Both the position numbers and the translations under genes were made by a program. Positions 12,242 to 22,022 of a stretch of 64,000 bases of DNA are shown here, piece after piece. Numbering within the stretch: the stretch's first letter is position 1; each line of letters begins with the position of its first letter. The stretch spans positions 1 through 64,000 of the forward strand of contig NW_006768884.1 in the NCBI RefSeq assembly GCF_000204055.1. The letters run 5' to 3'. This stretch comes from Melampsora larici-populina 98AG31 (taxonomy: Eukaryota; Basidiomycota; Pucciniomycetes; Pucciniales; Melampsoraceae). The notes under the pieces were generated by a model. The model saw only the letters and a list, made by a program, of their open reading frames with translations, had not been told where the DNA came from and did no database searches.

Positions 12242-13293
12242 TCCTGAGCGTCACCATTTTTTGAGCTTTCTGCTTTGCTACCCTCTTCTTTTGTTACATC
12301 AACTTCAGCTACTCGTGATTTGAATATACTGAATGCACCATAATAACCACGACCCCTTCCTCTCCAACCTCCTCTTCCTCCTCCTTGCTTCTTCTTTTCC
12401 GGGCAATTTCCAATATAATGATCAACTTTTCCACATTGATAACATTCTCCTGCCATCCCTCTCCTTTTGTATTCATCTGTTGAAATGTTGAATCTATAGG
12501 CTGAACAATCCATTGGAGATGGTTCTGTAGTCGTGTGTGTCGGCGTTGTTGAGCTTTGAACTTGATGATTTAAATTGTGATTTCTTTCATTGACTTCATT
12601 ATCGATTTTAATCGCTAATCTTGCCATGTCTTCTACTTCATCAAATACATCTCGAATCATATGAACTCGTATGTCACCTTTTAAAACTTGCTTGAACTGG
12701 GAAATTAGAACTGATTCGGGCCACTTGACAATTAAGGAAAGCTCTGCAAATTTAATCCAATAATCGGAAACGGATTGAGTTTGTTTTAGTGCATGTATCT
12801 CCTTTTCAGCTTTGGCAAGTCTTTCAGTGTCAAAAAATGTTGCTTTAAATGATTCAATAAATTTCTTCCAAGTAACATGATGCATCTTTTCCAAATCTAG
12901 CAGTTGATCAGTTAACAATTGTCCCCACAGACTGGCCTTTCCATCCATATAAGATAGCGTGAACGCTACTTGGGCCTGTTTGTTTATAAACGATGCCGCG
13001 TTCATTTGCATATACAGACTGACTTGATTGACAAAAACTTCTGCCTTCTGCCCTTTTGCCCTGTCAAACTTGTTTGGGGTTGCGATTTTAGGCGCTTTAA
13101 GTTGAGGAGTTTGTCGTTCAGGGATTGGTGTTGTTGAAGGAGCAGCTATCGGAGTTGTTGCGGTTGTTTCATGCATCGTTGAGTTATTCCGTTCAACACT
13201 CTGTTTCAATTCTAGCCAACGTTGTTCAGCTAACTGCCTCAATCTACTCTCTTCCATCTTCTTCATCACATCTTCTAAACTGATTTCAGACAT
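12235..13293 (-). CDS. Gag of the Gypsy element
   Basis: An uninterrupted frame of 352 residues from ATG at 13293 (MSEISLEDVMKKMEE). It has a gag capsid-like middle (APKIATPNKFDRAKGQKAEV, then the FKATFFDTERLAKAEKE segment) and one CCHC zinc knuckle, CYQCGKVDHYIGNC, near residues 280-295, followed by a Gly/Arg-rich nucleic-acid-binding tail. The knuckle packages RNA into the particle (family knowledge). The frame is open for some 28 codons upstream of the ATG back to a TAA without another ATG, and similar wording is seen upstream of the gag ATG in the element at 61.9 kb. Gag is the only intact reading frame of this element. Confidence 0.88.
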   Translation of the reverse strand: MSEISLEDVMKKMEESRLRQLAEQRWLELKQSVERNNSTMHETTATTPIAAPSTTPIPERQTPQLKAPKIATPNKFDRAKGQKAEVFVNQVSLYMQMNAASFINKQAQVAFTLSYMDGKASLWGQLLTDQLLDLEKMHHVTWKKFIESFKATFFDTERLAKAEKEIHALKQTQSVSDYWIKFAELSLIVKWPESVLISQFKQVLKGDIRVHMIRDVFDEVEDMARLAIKIDNEVNERNHNLNHQVQSSTTPTHTTTEPSPMDCSAYRFNISTDEYKRRGMAGECYQCGKVDHYIGNCPEKKKQGGGRGGWRGRGRGYYGAFSIFKSRVAEVDVTKEEGSKAESSKNGDAQEC

Positions 13294-13693
13294 CTGAGCT
13301 TCTCGTGCTTCCTCGAACTCTCCTTCACCTTCAGATGGCGTGTCAGGTACTGTGAAGTTCGGCGTGGTGGCTGATTATTCGGGTTTAAAGTTGGAATGAC
13401 AGATCTATTTTGTGATTTAAAGTTTTGCAGATTGTGGGGTAATGAGATTTTCCAATTCAGTCGATAAGGTTTTGAGGTGAGTTTTCTTAAATTTTCTTCT
13501 ATTCTTTCTCTTTGTTTTAACTTTCTTTTTGCTTCTTTGATTTAATTCTTTCTTCTATCTTCTCCTTTTTTTTTCTTCTTCTTCTTCAACTTTTTCTTTC
13601 TTTTCCTAATTTCTTTTTTCAATTTCTTTCTTCTTTTAATCTTTGAATTGATTTCTTTCTGTTGCCTTCAATCTTGGATCTCGAGTGTTTAAG
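13294..13693 (-). other. Untranslated leader of the Gypsy element
   Basis: Pyrimidine-rich on the plus strand, so a purine-rich RNA leader between the primer site and gag. No separate gene. Confidence 0.5.
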
Positions 13694-13703
13694 ACTTAGC
13701 AAT
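13694..13703 (-). promoter_or_regulatory. Candidate self-primer site (PBS)
   Basis: On the minus strand attgctaagt begins one base after the 5' LTR. Its perfect 10-nt complement acttagcaat lies inside the LTR (13779 down to 13770), 96 nt from the LTR start. No tRNA-like TGG start is seen. This is the geometry of Tf1/sushi-type self-primed elements. Confidence 0.65.
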
Positions 13704-13704
13704 A

Positions 13705-13875
13705 TGTAAGGATCCAGGTAGCGTGATGAGATGCAAGGTGAGGCAAAGGTGGTCTGGTACTATAACTAGATTGCTAAGTGAGGACTAAAGCCTGCAGCTC
13801 ACGAGCGCCTTGGCTATACTCAACGTACATTTCACAGAAGTGCAAGTACAAGTGTCACTCTATGAGGTCGTAACA
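13705..13875 (-). repeat. 5' LTR of the Gypsy element
   Basis: 171-bp LTR. On the minus strand it starts tgttacgacc and ends ggatccttaca. It holds the 10-nt complement of the primer site at 13770-13779, which would mark the start of the R region if self-priming is used. Confidence 0.93.
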
Positions 13876-13880
13876 GTTTT

Positions 13881-14426
13881 GAGGTTGTTGACCATTGTAA
13901 AAGTTGGAGTACATTGTTATATATACTTTGAGATGATTTTGGGATTGTTGTTCCCCTTTTTTCTTGATCATTCACATAGTTATTATTTTGTTTATCATTA
14001 TAAACTTATGTTAATAGTACCTGGTCACTTAAATACACCCTTTATTATAGCTATAAAGAGAAATTTACTTTAGTATTATAGTCAAAAAGACTCATTGGGA
14101 ATAATATCATTAAGATATTGCTTATTTTCTTCAGTTATCATTTGGGAATAACACTATAGCAGTGTTGATAGTAATAAAAATTGTGCTTTTGAAGTTAAAA
14201 TACGTGTGAAAGATATATTTCTCTGGTGCCTTATCTGTACTCAATACAACAGAGCCTTTGACTGATTGTGTTGTTTTAGAGGAGCAGTCTCAGACAAATT
14301 CTACTAGTCATTTTATTAGTAGATTATCCTCTTCCAGCTCTGTATAACCCTTGTTGGGTTATAAGTTCTACAACGTTCATTGAGCGATGAATAACCCGAG
14401 TTTTGGCCATTTCAGCACGGTATTCT
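13881..14426. other. No gene seen
   Basis: AT-rich flank of the LTR element, with nothing recognisable. Confidence 0.4.
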
Positions 14427-14467
14427 TTAGTATCTGGCGCGGTATGGTAGGTGGCCAATTTGGCCTC

Positions 14468-14737
14468 CTAATGGAGTAACATAAACCATTGGACTGTCAG
14501 TCTTGTGTGAAAGGTGTGAATGGCCAGGGATGAAAGTGAGAAATGTACAATGGCTTTGGCCCACTCGAAGGCACATTGAAGGGTAAAACAATATTGAAAC
14601 ATGGGATCCCAAGGCGCCACCAGGACAACTCCATCACCTCCATTGGACATTTCAGCGTGCTGGTGGTAAAGTTTGGCTGTGGTCTCATGTAATTTGACCA
14701 CAGCCTTGGATGCCTGGTTTTGTGCATTGGTTACCAT
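14468..14737 (-). CDS. Possible downstream exon of the 15-kb hypothetical gene
   Basis: A minus-strand frame (MVTNAQNQASKAVVKL, then LYHQHAEMSNGGDGVVLV) reads like real protein for its first 50 residues. It directly follows the hypothetical gene ending at 14790, separated by a gtgagt that could be a donor. Two other frames overlap the same DNA, and I cannot show how it would be spliced on. It may be a further exon or remnant of the same family. Confidence 0.3.
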   Translation of the reverse strand: MVTNAQNQASKAVVKLHETTAKLYHQHAEMSNGGDGVVLVAPWDPMFQYCFTLQCAFEWAKAIVHFSLSSLAIHTFHTRLTVQWFMLLH

Positions 14738-14789
14738 CCCATACCAAACATAAAAAAAGAACGAAACCAGGGGATAAACTCACTGCTAA

Positions 14790-15454
14790 TCAGGCATTTA
14801 AAGCTTTGACATCGTGAGTTCCCAATGCCAAACCCGGTCCAGCCGCAGTAGCAACGGCACGTTTGGCCGCAGTGACCTGTTAGACATGGTGATAGAGGAC
14901 ATTCAGTCACCAAGAAGCAAATAAAAAATGATAATAAAATACTTACTTTGGCGTTCTTTTGCGCCTTCAAAGCCTCGTCCTTGTGAAGAATCATGATAGA
15001 ACCTTTTTTCTTCTTCAATTTTTCAAGCAACTCAACATATTCAAACCAACCTTTAGAACCATCAATAAGAACCTTGGAGCGACCCACCACTCCCTTCCAA
15101 ATGATCAAAAGAGCAAGTTCACTAGTCAAGAGCAGCTGCTCCATCAGCAGGGCATGCACATCACAGATCCTGGCGCATAGTTTCTTGATATCATTCAAAG
15201 ACTTGCCATACAGGCAAGTCTTGAACTCGATTGGTTCCCCGTTGTTGAAGGTCTTAGATTCCACAAGAGGAGACTTGGGGATTCCAGAGGACCAACATCC
15301 ATTGGTGACCTTTGCAGGAACCGCGTCCGCAAGTGGCATTGAATTGTGAGCATGGAGCTTAAACACAATATCAATGGTCACCTCGTGAGTTTGGTCAAAA
15401 GCTTTAGGGGCATCAGAGCCCTCGCGGAACAAGAGTTGATCAAAACAAAACTGA
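14790..15454 (-). CDS. Hypothetical protein, family shared with 56.7-57.5 kb
   Basis: Minus-strand exons 15454-14947 and 14876-14790 are joined by a gtaagt...aacag intron and end at TGA 14790-14792. The upstream exon or exons and the start codon are not found. Motifs are FDQTHEVTIDIVFKLHAHN, EFKTCLYGKSLNDIKKLC, then YVELLEKLKKKKGSIMI and a final AKRAVATAAGPGLAL. No known domain is recognised. The same order of blocks, with the same intron position after the Lys-rich helix, occurs in a broken copy at 57 kb, so this is a small repeated gene family, possibly rust-specific. Function unknown. Confidence 0.5.
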
Positions 15455-15775
15455 CTAATTTTGGGAAGAACAACATTTAGACTAATGCAAGGAAGGAATA
15501 CAATAAAATAAAATAGACATGAGTGTGGCGTTTAGACTAATAAAAAGGCAAGGGGCTGAGATAGAATACTGACTAGACTACTGTGTAAGGGTTTGTTGAC
15601 AAGACAAGTAAAAAAATTGAAAACAAATTGTGTAGCTTGGTTTAACCGGGGTAGCAAGAGGCTTGTATGGAAATCGAGACTGCTTTTGATGACGACCTTT
15701 ATAGCTTCACAACGTGGTTTCACAGCTTGTAGAAGTCAAAGAGACTTGGTGGTTGAAGTGATCAGTTGGTAATGG

Positions 15776-16322
15776 CCGGGAGAAAACTTTGTTCCGACCG
15801 AGATGATAGCAAAGCAACAGAAGCAGCTGAAAAACATGGTGGTAGATTCCCAGGGTGAAAGATTCAAACACTGGATGGCTAGATAGATGCCAGCAAATTG
15901 GCAGAGTGACAATTGGAGTTTGTTTGATGTAAGGCTGGACAATGGTTAATTAGTCTTCTTTCAAGGTATTTGATTGAATCAAATTGAGGCATCTTTGAAT
16001 AACTTGATCTGACCGAGATGATGGCATAAAATCAGAAACATATAAAATTTGTGGTGGTAGAATCAAAGGTTGAAAAATTTGAACACTAGATGGCTAGATA
16101 GAAGCTAGGTAATTTGACAAAATGACGATTTGAGTTTGATTGAAGTCAAGGCGGCAAATTGCAAACGTGAGGATTTGAGTTTGATTGAAGTCAGGTTGGC
16201 CAATTTTAAGCCGGACGAATTGAGTTTGATTGAAGTCAGGTAGCACTATGTTTGATTGATTAGCCTTTGTTCAAGCAATTTGATGGTATCAATTTGAGGA
16301 AACTTCTTAATTGCCTTCAATC
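15776..16322. repeat. Tandem minisatellite, unit about 215 bp with a 44-bp subrepeat
   Basis: The block ccgagatgat...ggtggtaga...gatggctagataga...tttgattgaagt occurs at about 15797 and again at about 16011. The phrase tttgagtttgattgaagtca recurs at about 16130, 16174 and 16218 (the last as attgag...), a spacing near 44 bp. The tail ttagtcttctttcaaggtat at 15951 has a diverged partner at 16259. Confidence 0.7.
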
Positions 16323-16975
16323 GGCGCCAATGAAGAAGTCAAAAAACATTGCTTCTGAGTGAATGAGTAATCTGATTTTAATGAGAAAATATCTACTGAG
16401 AATTGTCCATTTGGAATCAAAATGAAGCTTGATGTATTTGGAAACGAGATTTGATGGGAGATTGTTGGAGCGAAACAAAGAAGAAACAAAATGAGAAATA
16501 TTGAATCAGCTAGATCATTAGGTAAGAAGAGGTGATAATGAACTGAAATCATACCTTTCAAACGTTCCTTGTGTGATACAAGATGATATGATCTGACCAA
16601 ATAAGGTATTTGGCCAAATAAGGTCGTATATGTCAGGCAAGTGAAGAAGGTTTCATATGATTCATAGGTGGTGTTGTTTCCTGAGAACACCGGCTTCCAC
16701 ACCGGTGACTGAGTCGGAGGCAGGTGGAGGTCGGATTGGGGACAAAAGGTGAGAAGGGATGAAATCAAGGAGGTGAATTGTGTGGGAAGAAAGAAATCTG
16801 GCTGTTGAATGAGTAAATACAATACGAGTCATTCTGACGCTTTCTGGCCTGATTGCAATATCCGACCCTGAAATTGTCATGGAAGGGTCGGGTCCATGGA
16901 ATCTCATGGAATGTCATACATCATACGTCTTGGCTTATGTCAGTCATGAGCCAAGACAGAGACCATTAGACATAA
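16323..16975. other. No supported gene
   Basis: Two overlapping minus-strand frames (16307-16822 and 16662-16907) are open but Leu/Ser/Phe-rich without motifs. They look like chance frames in pyrimidine-rich DNA. An imperfect inversion around the gggtcggg near 16880 is the only structure seen. Confidence 0.4.
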
Positions 16976-17362
16976 GAGCATCCACAGCCGTGCTGTAAAT
17001 CAGTATCGTATGGAGGATCGCACGGATCGTTTAGGGAAGTGTTTGAGGCATGATTTTTCACTGATGCACAGCCGTGGTTCCGTACAGTACGGCTTGAAGC
17101 ATATTTGGCAAGGTGAGTTATGGGTTATTGATCATCAAGGGGGATAATTTGCAGGGAGTGTCGGCAAGGAAGTGGGAGTTTTATGGGAAGAGCGAGGTAT
17201 GGATGAATTTAGGGAGCAAGCCAAAATAGAACAAATTCCTTCTATTTTGGCTCGCACGGAGGAAATCCCCTTAGCTATGTGACAATTTAGGGCATTGGCT
17301 GTGGATGCTTTTGCCCTAAATTTCTGTACGACACGGTTTACGCCACACGGCTGTGGATGCTC
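16976..17362. mobile_element. PIF/Harbinger-like MITE (387 bp)
   Basis: The ends gagcatccacagccgtg and cacggctgtggatgctc are inverted copies, flanked by TAA at 16973-16975 and 17363-17365. A three-base TWA duplication is the hallmark of PIF/Harbinger. An inner inversion (ccaaaataga / tctattttgg near 17220-17255) is also present. No coding capacity. Confidence 0.85.
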
Positions 17363-17562
17363 TAATGAACTACAAGGTTTCAAGTCAAAAACATCTTAAT
17401 TTCAAGTTTTGGACTTGGAAGTAAAATCCTTGTGTAACACATTGAGGTCGGAATCTACCAATGATCCCTTTAGTAGCTGTACTTAATTTATATCTCTGTC
17501 GTGACACACATCTCAAGTTCATTCCCATAAACATATGTGAAAACATGAAATTTAACGCACAA

Positions 17563-17620
17563 TTAGGGGATACAAAGTAGAATCCGGGCGCGTGCCTGGA
17601 TTCTACTTTGTATCCCCTAA
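17563..17620. repeat. Perfect 23-bp inverted repeat with 12-base loop
   Basis: The sequence ttaggggatacaaagtagaa (start of the 23-base arm 17563-17585) is exactly reverse-complemented at 17598-17620, with loop gggcgcgtgcct. No poly-T follows, so a terminator is unlikely. It may be a tiny foldback transposon or a transcribed hairpin. Confidence 0.85.
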
Positions 17621-18464
17621 ATATCTACAACACCAAGTGCAATGGAAGGGAACTTTGACATCCGTTGTTCACACTGGACGGTCCAGATAACATCAGTTTC
17701 TCATTCTGAACCATGCTCCAAGATGTCAGCAATCTAAGATTTGGCAGTTTCATTTTACAAAGCTTTGGACTTGAGTCACAGTACTTCTTCACCCAGTATC
17801 TTCACTTCCCACAAAGTCTTGTATAGAGCTGCAGAAGGATACAAACATTGACTCTCATTGATTGAGGCTTCATAGCGACTTCCAGCTAGGTTGATCGATG
17901 CAACTTGATTTTTAAAGGAGTTGAAGATGAGATCCATTGAATGAGGCTTGTAGGAAAGGCAGATTTTAAGTCAGAAAGTCATCGAGCCAAGAAGATGCAG
18001 AGCGTGCCTTCTTGTCTAACTTAATCAAGTTCCCTTCGAGGCCTACCATACCAAAAGCAAAAAAAGAAAGAAAGCGAAGTGAGCCTTCTCGTCCACTTTA
18101 ACTTCTTGACATCTTTTGAAGAATTTGTAACAACAAGCTCAATAATGATCTTACATTCGGTGGAATTTTTCTGACAACGGTAACTTTTTAAGTATCAAAT
18201 TCTCGATCAATCAAATCTTCAGCCTTTCTCGTCTTTCTAAGGTAAATTTTGGTTGATAACTCCACTTGACATTCCTTTGTTGGTTAACAAATTGCTTTTT
18301 AGAAAACAAAGCAAGTTTATCGTGTGGGTAATGAAACACAGTTTCACTATTTTGTTGCCTGGCTCTAATAAAATTTTCAATTTACACACTCAAAGATAAG
18401 ATTGCATATATATATATCACCAAACAAAACAAAATTAAAATTAAAGAAAAACCTATAAAAGTAA
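17621..18464. other. No gene seen; downstream region of cap2
   Basis: Contains a tatatata run at about 18409 and A-rich sequence near 18430, consistent with a 3' end for the minus-strand gene. Nothing else recognised. Confidence 0.45.
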
Positions 18465-19663
18465 CTAGCTACCCAATCCTTGTCCTTTAACTCTTAATAA
18501 TCCTACTAACTCTTTTTGTACACCCACTCGTTTCTTTAATTCATTCAAATCATCAATAGATCTCAAATCATTAATGATATCTTTAGTTTTTGAGAAATAA
18601 ACTTCTTTCAATAACGATCTCATCTTCATTTCCATCTCTTCTACTAATTTTCCTATATTATTTAAATGACTTGTTGATAAATTTGTACTAGTCGAAGGTG
18701 GTGATAAAACAAAGGTTTGTTCATGCTGTTTTCACAAAATACAATGTTCATATCAGTTCTGAAATAAAGACGAAAGTAAAAGATATAAAGACATCATGGT
18801 ACTCACCTGTCGTGTCATACTACCAGCTAAGCTTAATTCACCTAATGATTCATTAGATTTTACTAGGTGTAACATCACAGTAGACGTGAGCTTGTACTGC
18901 GCGTTTCGACCCCTTTCAGTCGTCTCAAAAACATGAATGGAATCCCAAGTTCCTTTCAACTGATCACTTGGATCAATATCTTAGAAATCAAAGCAAATCA
19001 AGCTGTCAATGACCCCGATCTTTCAAGAACTAAAAAGAAAAAGCGTGACCATGACTCACTTTTTTTGAACAGGACTACTCCAGCAAAATCTTCGTCTAAA
19101 TCCCATAGATAAACAGATGATGCACCTCCCTCATAATACCTACCGATTGTTAAAAGGTTTCCATTGATATCAATATCTGATTAAAATCATATCAATCTAT
19201 TTCTCAAACTCCACAAAAGATAAATTTCAATCACTCAACAGTTCTCTGTATTTATCGAAAGCGTCATTGAGGGTAATCTCAAGTTTCCTTAATCGTACAC
19301 TAGGTAAAGTACCTTCGGCCAAATCAGGTTCATAAACGTTTGTCCAAGGACTCCTGTAGTCGAAAAAAGTTCAAAATCAATAAACATTTCACCCTACTTT
19401 AAAAAAGTATGATTCACTTACCTATACGAATCTTGATCTCGATTATAATCACAATTTAAAAAATCACGACCAGAAGATTGACATCTTTTAACTTTCAAAG
19501 GTTGATCGATTGAAGTTAATAAATCATCAGTTAAATCAGGTAAGATTTCAATTAATGATTTCAAGTTGATTTCGATTTTTTCTGGTGGTAATCTTCTCAT
19601 TAAATCTAATAATAAATCTAATGATGAAGTAGTGGTTGATTGTTGTGCTAAGATTTCATCCAT
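18465..19663 (-). CDS. cap2: F-actin capping protein subunit beta
   Basis: Five exons on the minus strand: 19663-19422, 19353-19235, 19176-19060, 18979-18807 and 18725-18465. They sum to 912 nt and encode 303 residues, slightly more than the family's usual 270-290. The protein starts MDEILAQQ. It shows the family signatures [62 protein letters not shown] and SLAGSMTRQ, with a C-terminal actin-binding region ([20 protein letters not shown]). With the alpha subunit it caps barbed ends of actin filaments in the cytoplasm and cortical patches. Donors are mostly gtgagt/gtaagt; intron 2 uses gtgatt. All frames are intact, so this looks like a functional housekeeping gene. Confidence 0.95.
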
Positions 19664-19769
19664 GATGTTCTTGGTCTTTCAACTTGATTTGATGTTGTTC
19701 TTGTTGGTGATTCTGGGTTGGGATTTCCTGATTTGATCGGTTTCAGATCAGTTCAGATACTCGAATAAC

Positions 19770-19971
19770 CACTCGGACTACTCGGACTACTCGGACTACC
19801 CGGACTACTCGGACTGCTCGGACTACTTCGGGGTGTCTGATCTACTTTTGCGCTCATGAAGGATTTGTTCGGGGTTTCGTAATTTCTGCATTAATCCATG
19901 GTCACGATCATGATCATGATCATGATGCTGATGCTGATGCTGATGCTGATGCTGATGCTGATGCTGATGCA
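19770..19971. repeat. Minisatellite (ggactactc)n and microsatellite (atgctg)n in the cap2 upstream region
   Basis: About six copies of a 9-bp unit ggactactc lie at 19775-19826. Further out, three gatcat units are followed by eight atgctg units at about 19905-19968. Both lie in the region upstream of the cap2 start, so length variation could affect that promoter (inference). Confidence 0.85.
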
Positions 19972-20551
19972 GGCTGGTGACTTGTACAGCATACAAAGTT
20001 TAATCCACATTACCATTCTTTTACTTCCTTCACTCAATCATCTCAGAGTGAATTTTCCTTTGTTTTCATCCTCATTCTTATTTTCAATCTTCTTCGTCAC
20101 TATATATGACCCTGGCCAACGCCTATGGGTATATTGAAAAAGGACCCTCGCAAGCTTCGGTATCCCCAACTCGACCGGTGAACTCGCGAGGGAGAGAGAC
20201 TTAGAGGGACCAGATGGTTGACTCTTGAGTTTGTGCAATCCCAGCAATCCCACTCAATCCGGCAAATCCTCTCTTGAAATTGCATAAATGGAAAAGCCTA
20301 AAAAAATCATGCGAAATCGCGTGGCGCTTGTTGCTTTCCACTTCTTCTCATACCGCCGGTGTTGTATTTAACCTTTGGGAGCACAATCTGCAAAGGGGCA
20401 AATTCTATATTTAACGGATCGGACTGATCTCTCTGTTGTTTACCACAGACCCCTCTCATTCAAGTTTTCCTCGGTCATATCTCAATCCTCTTGGAACTGT
20501 TTCTAGTAAAAAGACCTCGATAGTTCATCTTCCTCGCTTTCTTTGACAGAA

Positions 20552-21286
20552 ATGCTAAGATACTTTCTAAAGATCTCAACTTTACTCTTATCCTTGTGGA
20601 TTTATAGTCTTGAGGTGGCGACCGTAGATGGTGAACTGATTTTCTGCACCGCAGGGTTTACAGTGAACAAAGACAAAACTGATGCAGGTATGTGATTTCA
20701 TTGGAATCTTCATTACTTGATAGCATTCTCGACGTCCAGGCTCAACGCCGACCTGTCTTGTGATCGCTCACATTCACAGTCTGTAAGAAAAATGATCTGA
20801 ATAATGTAAAGAATTATGATTGCCCTTATTCAAGATGTTGGTGTCAAAGTAAGATAGTTCCCCCTCCGTAAATCATCATCTCCTCGTCGAAGAGCTAATT
20901 CACAGACATCTTTTTAAAACAATCAAAGATCATCATTGGACCCCATTCACAGGATGCCGGCTCAAAAAATCAAAAATCAAAGGCACAAGTAATCAAGACT
21001 GTGCGGAATATGATTCCCTTCCAGACCGCACTTTCAGTCAGTACCCTGACTCCCAAGACATCCAGTCCTCATAAAGTGTCTGATTTGAGCTACATTATCT
21101 GATGCTGAATTGTTGATGTTTAGGTTGCAGGAACCCCGCAGGCGTGGATTATATATGCGATCCAAGTCCCGGGAGTCCTGATATTCCTCCGATGGGTCAG
21201 TGATATTTTTTCTTGGTCAAAAGTTAACGGGACTGAAAAGAGTCTGTTTCCTGTTAGTTTGTGACAATTGCAAACAGGGTAAATAG
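20552..21286 (+). CDS. Small secreted cysteine-rich protein, candidate effector (family copy A)
   Basis: Five short exons: 20552-20687, 20780-20848, 20929-21036, 21124-21195 and 21258-21286. They total 414 nt (137 residues), and all four introns are in phase 1. The start MLRYFLKISTLLLSLWIYSL is a classic signal peptide. The mature part has 11 cysteines arranged exon by exon, for example NYDCPYSRCWCQ in exon 2, NQDCAEY in exon 3, CRNPAGVDYICD in exon 4 and the closing VCDNCKQGK. Donors are gtatgt, gtaaga, gtcagt and gtcagt. The exon structure and cysteine spacing are shared with three genes at 36.6-40.9 kb. Small secreted Cys-rich proteins of this kind are typical rust candidate effectors (family knowledge); no activity can be read from sequence. 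The exons are too short for a single-frame search to reveal it. Confidence 0.8.
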
Positions 21287-21536
21287 ATCACCTGGAAAAA
21301 AAGAAATTCGGGAATCTTGTAGCACCTTGATACTTTGGTTTCCTTTGTTTATACCTCTTTATGCAAGGGTAGTAGAGTCCATGGAGGTTTCGGACGAGCA
21401 AGGATTTGAGTTGAAGGAAGTACAACCACAAGACAGACATTACATCTACACCACGGGGCAGCTGGCATGTGAAGATCAGGTGAAATCAGCCTCTGCCAAT
21501 AAATCCTAGGCTCTTCACACCATGCCACATCTACCA

Positions 21537-21800
21537 GCAACACATGAAAGCCAGCGTGACCATCACCCAACATGGCCATGTGATCACAAGGTGATGGCTC
21601 ACCTTGTCATTATGTGAGAAGCGTGGCCTGGTCATGGTGTGAGTCATCTCACCTGATGGGACACCTGTTCATTGGGTGAGATGACTCACACCATGACTAG
21701 GTGTCCCATCACCTAATGACCAGGTGAGCTGTTATCTAATGAACAGGTGGGCTGTCTCGCCCAATGAACAGGTGATGGCTCACCTGTTCAGGTTCACCTT
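21537..21800. repeat. Foldback cluster of cacctg/caggtg motifs
   Basis: The 21-base arm catggtgtgagtcatctcacc (21633-21653) is perfectly inverted at 21675-21695. The phrases gaacaggtg, gggtgagatg and catcacctaatg recur in both orientations through the interval. This looks like a small foldback element with internally repeated ends. Confidence 0.75.
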
Positions 21801-22022
21801 ATTCCAGTCCTGTTTCATTAGACACAAATTTATTTTTGTGGCTCAGGCATCTCACATCTATAGCATTCCTGCTACATATAGTATATTGCAGGAAGACTAG
21901 AAACAATACAAATGAGAAAGGAAATAGTAATTACACTAAGAACAAAGCCTAACAAATAAATTGAGAAAATTGAAAAAAAAACAGAAAATCATCTTAAACT
22001 TGAGGTGAACCAGTGTCTTCAT

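Larger units (their letters stand above)
7846..13875 (-). mobile_element. Complete, inactivated Ty3/Gypsy chromovirus (6.03 kb)
   Basis: Two 171-bp LTRs (7846-8016 and 13705-13875) both start tgtaaggatcc and end gtcgtaaca on the plus strand. They are flanked by a perfect 5-bp target duplication, gtttt at 7841-7845 and 13876-13880. Read on the minus strand the internal order is gag, aspartic protease, reverse transcriptase, RNase H, integrase and C-terminal chromodomain, the layout of Ty3/Gypsy chromoviruses. A purine tract abuts the 3' LTR and a self-complementary primer site abuts the 5' LTR. The LTRs differ at five positions in 171 bp, four of them transitions, all within about 40 bp. Several stops and one-base deletions break the pol region, so this copy is dead. 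The chromodomain suggests targeting to methylated-histone chromatin (family knowledge). Confidence 0.95.

Noticed and set aside
16307..16907. Long minus-strand frames as genes
   Set aside because: Two overlapping frames in pyrimidine-rich DNA, biased to Leu/Ser/Phe, without motifs or splice support.
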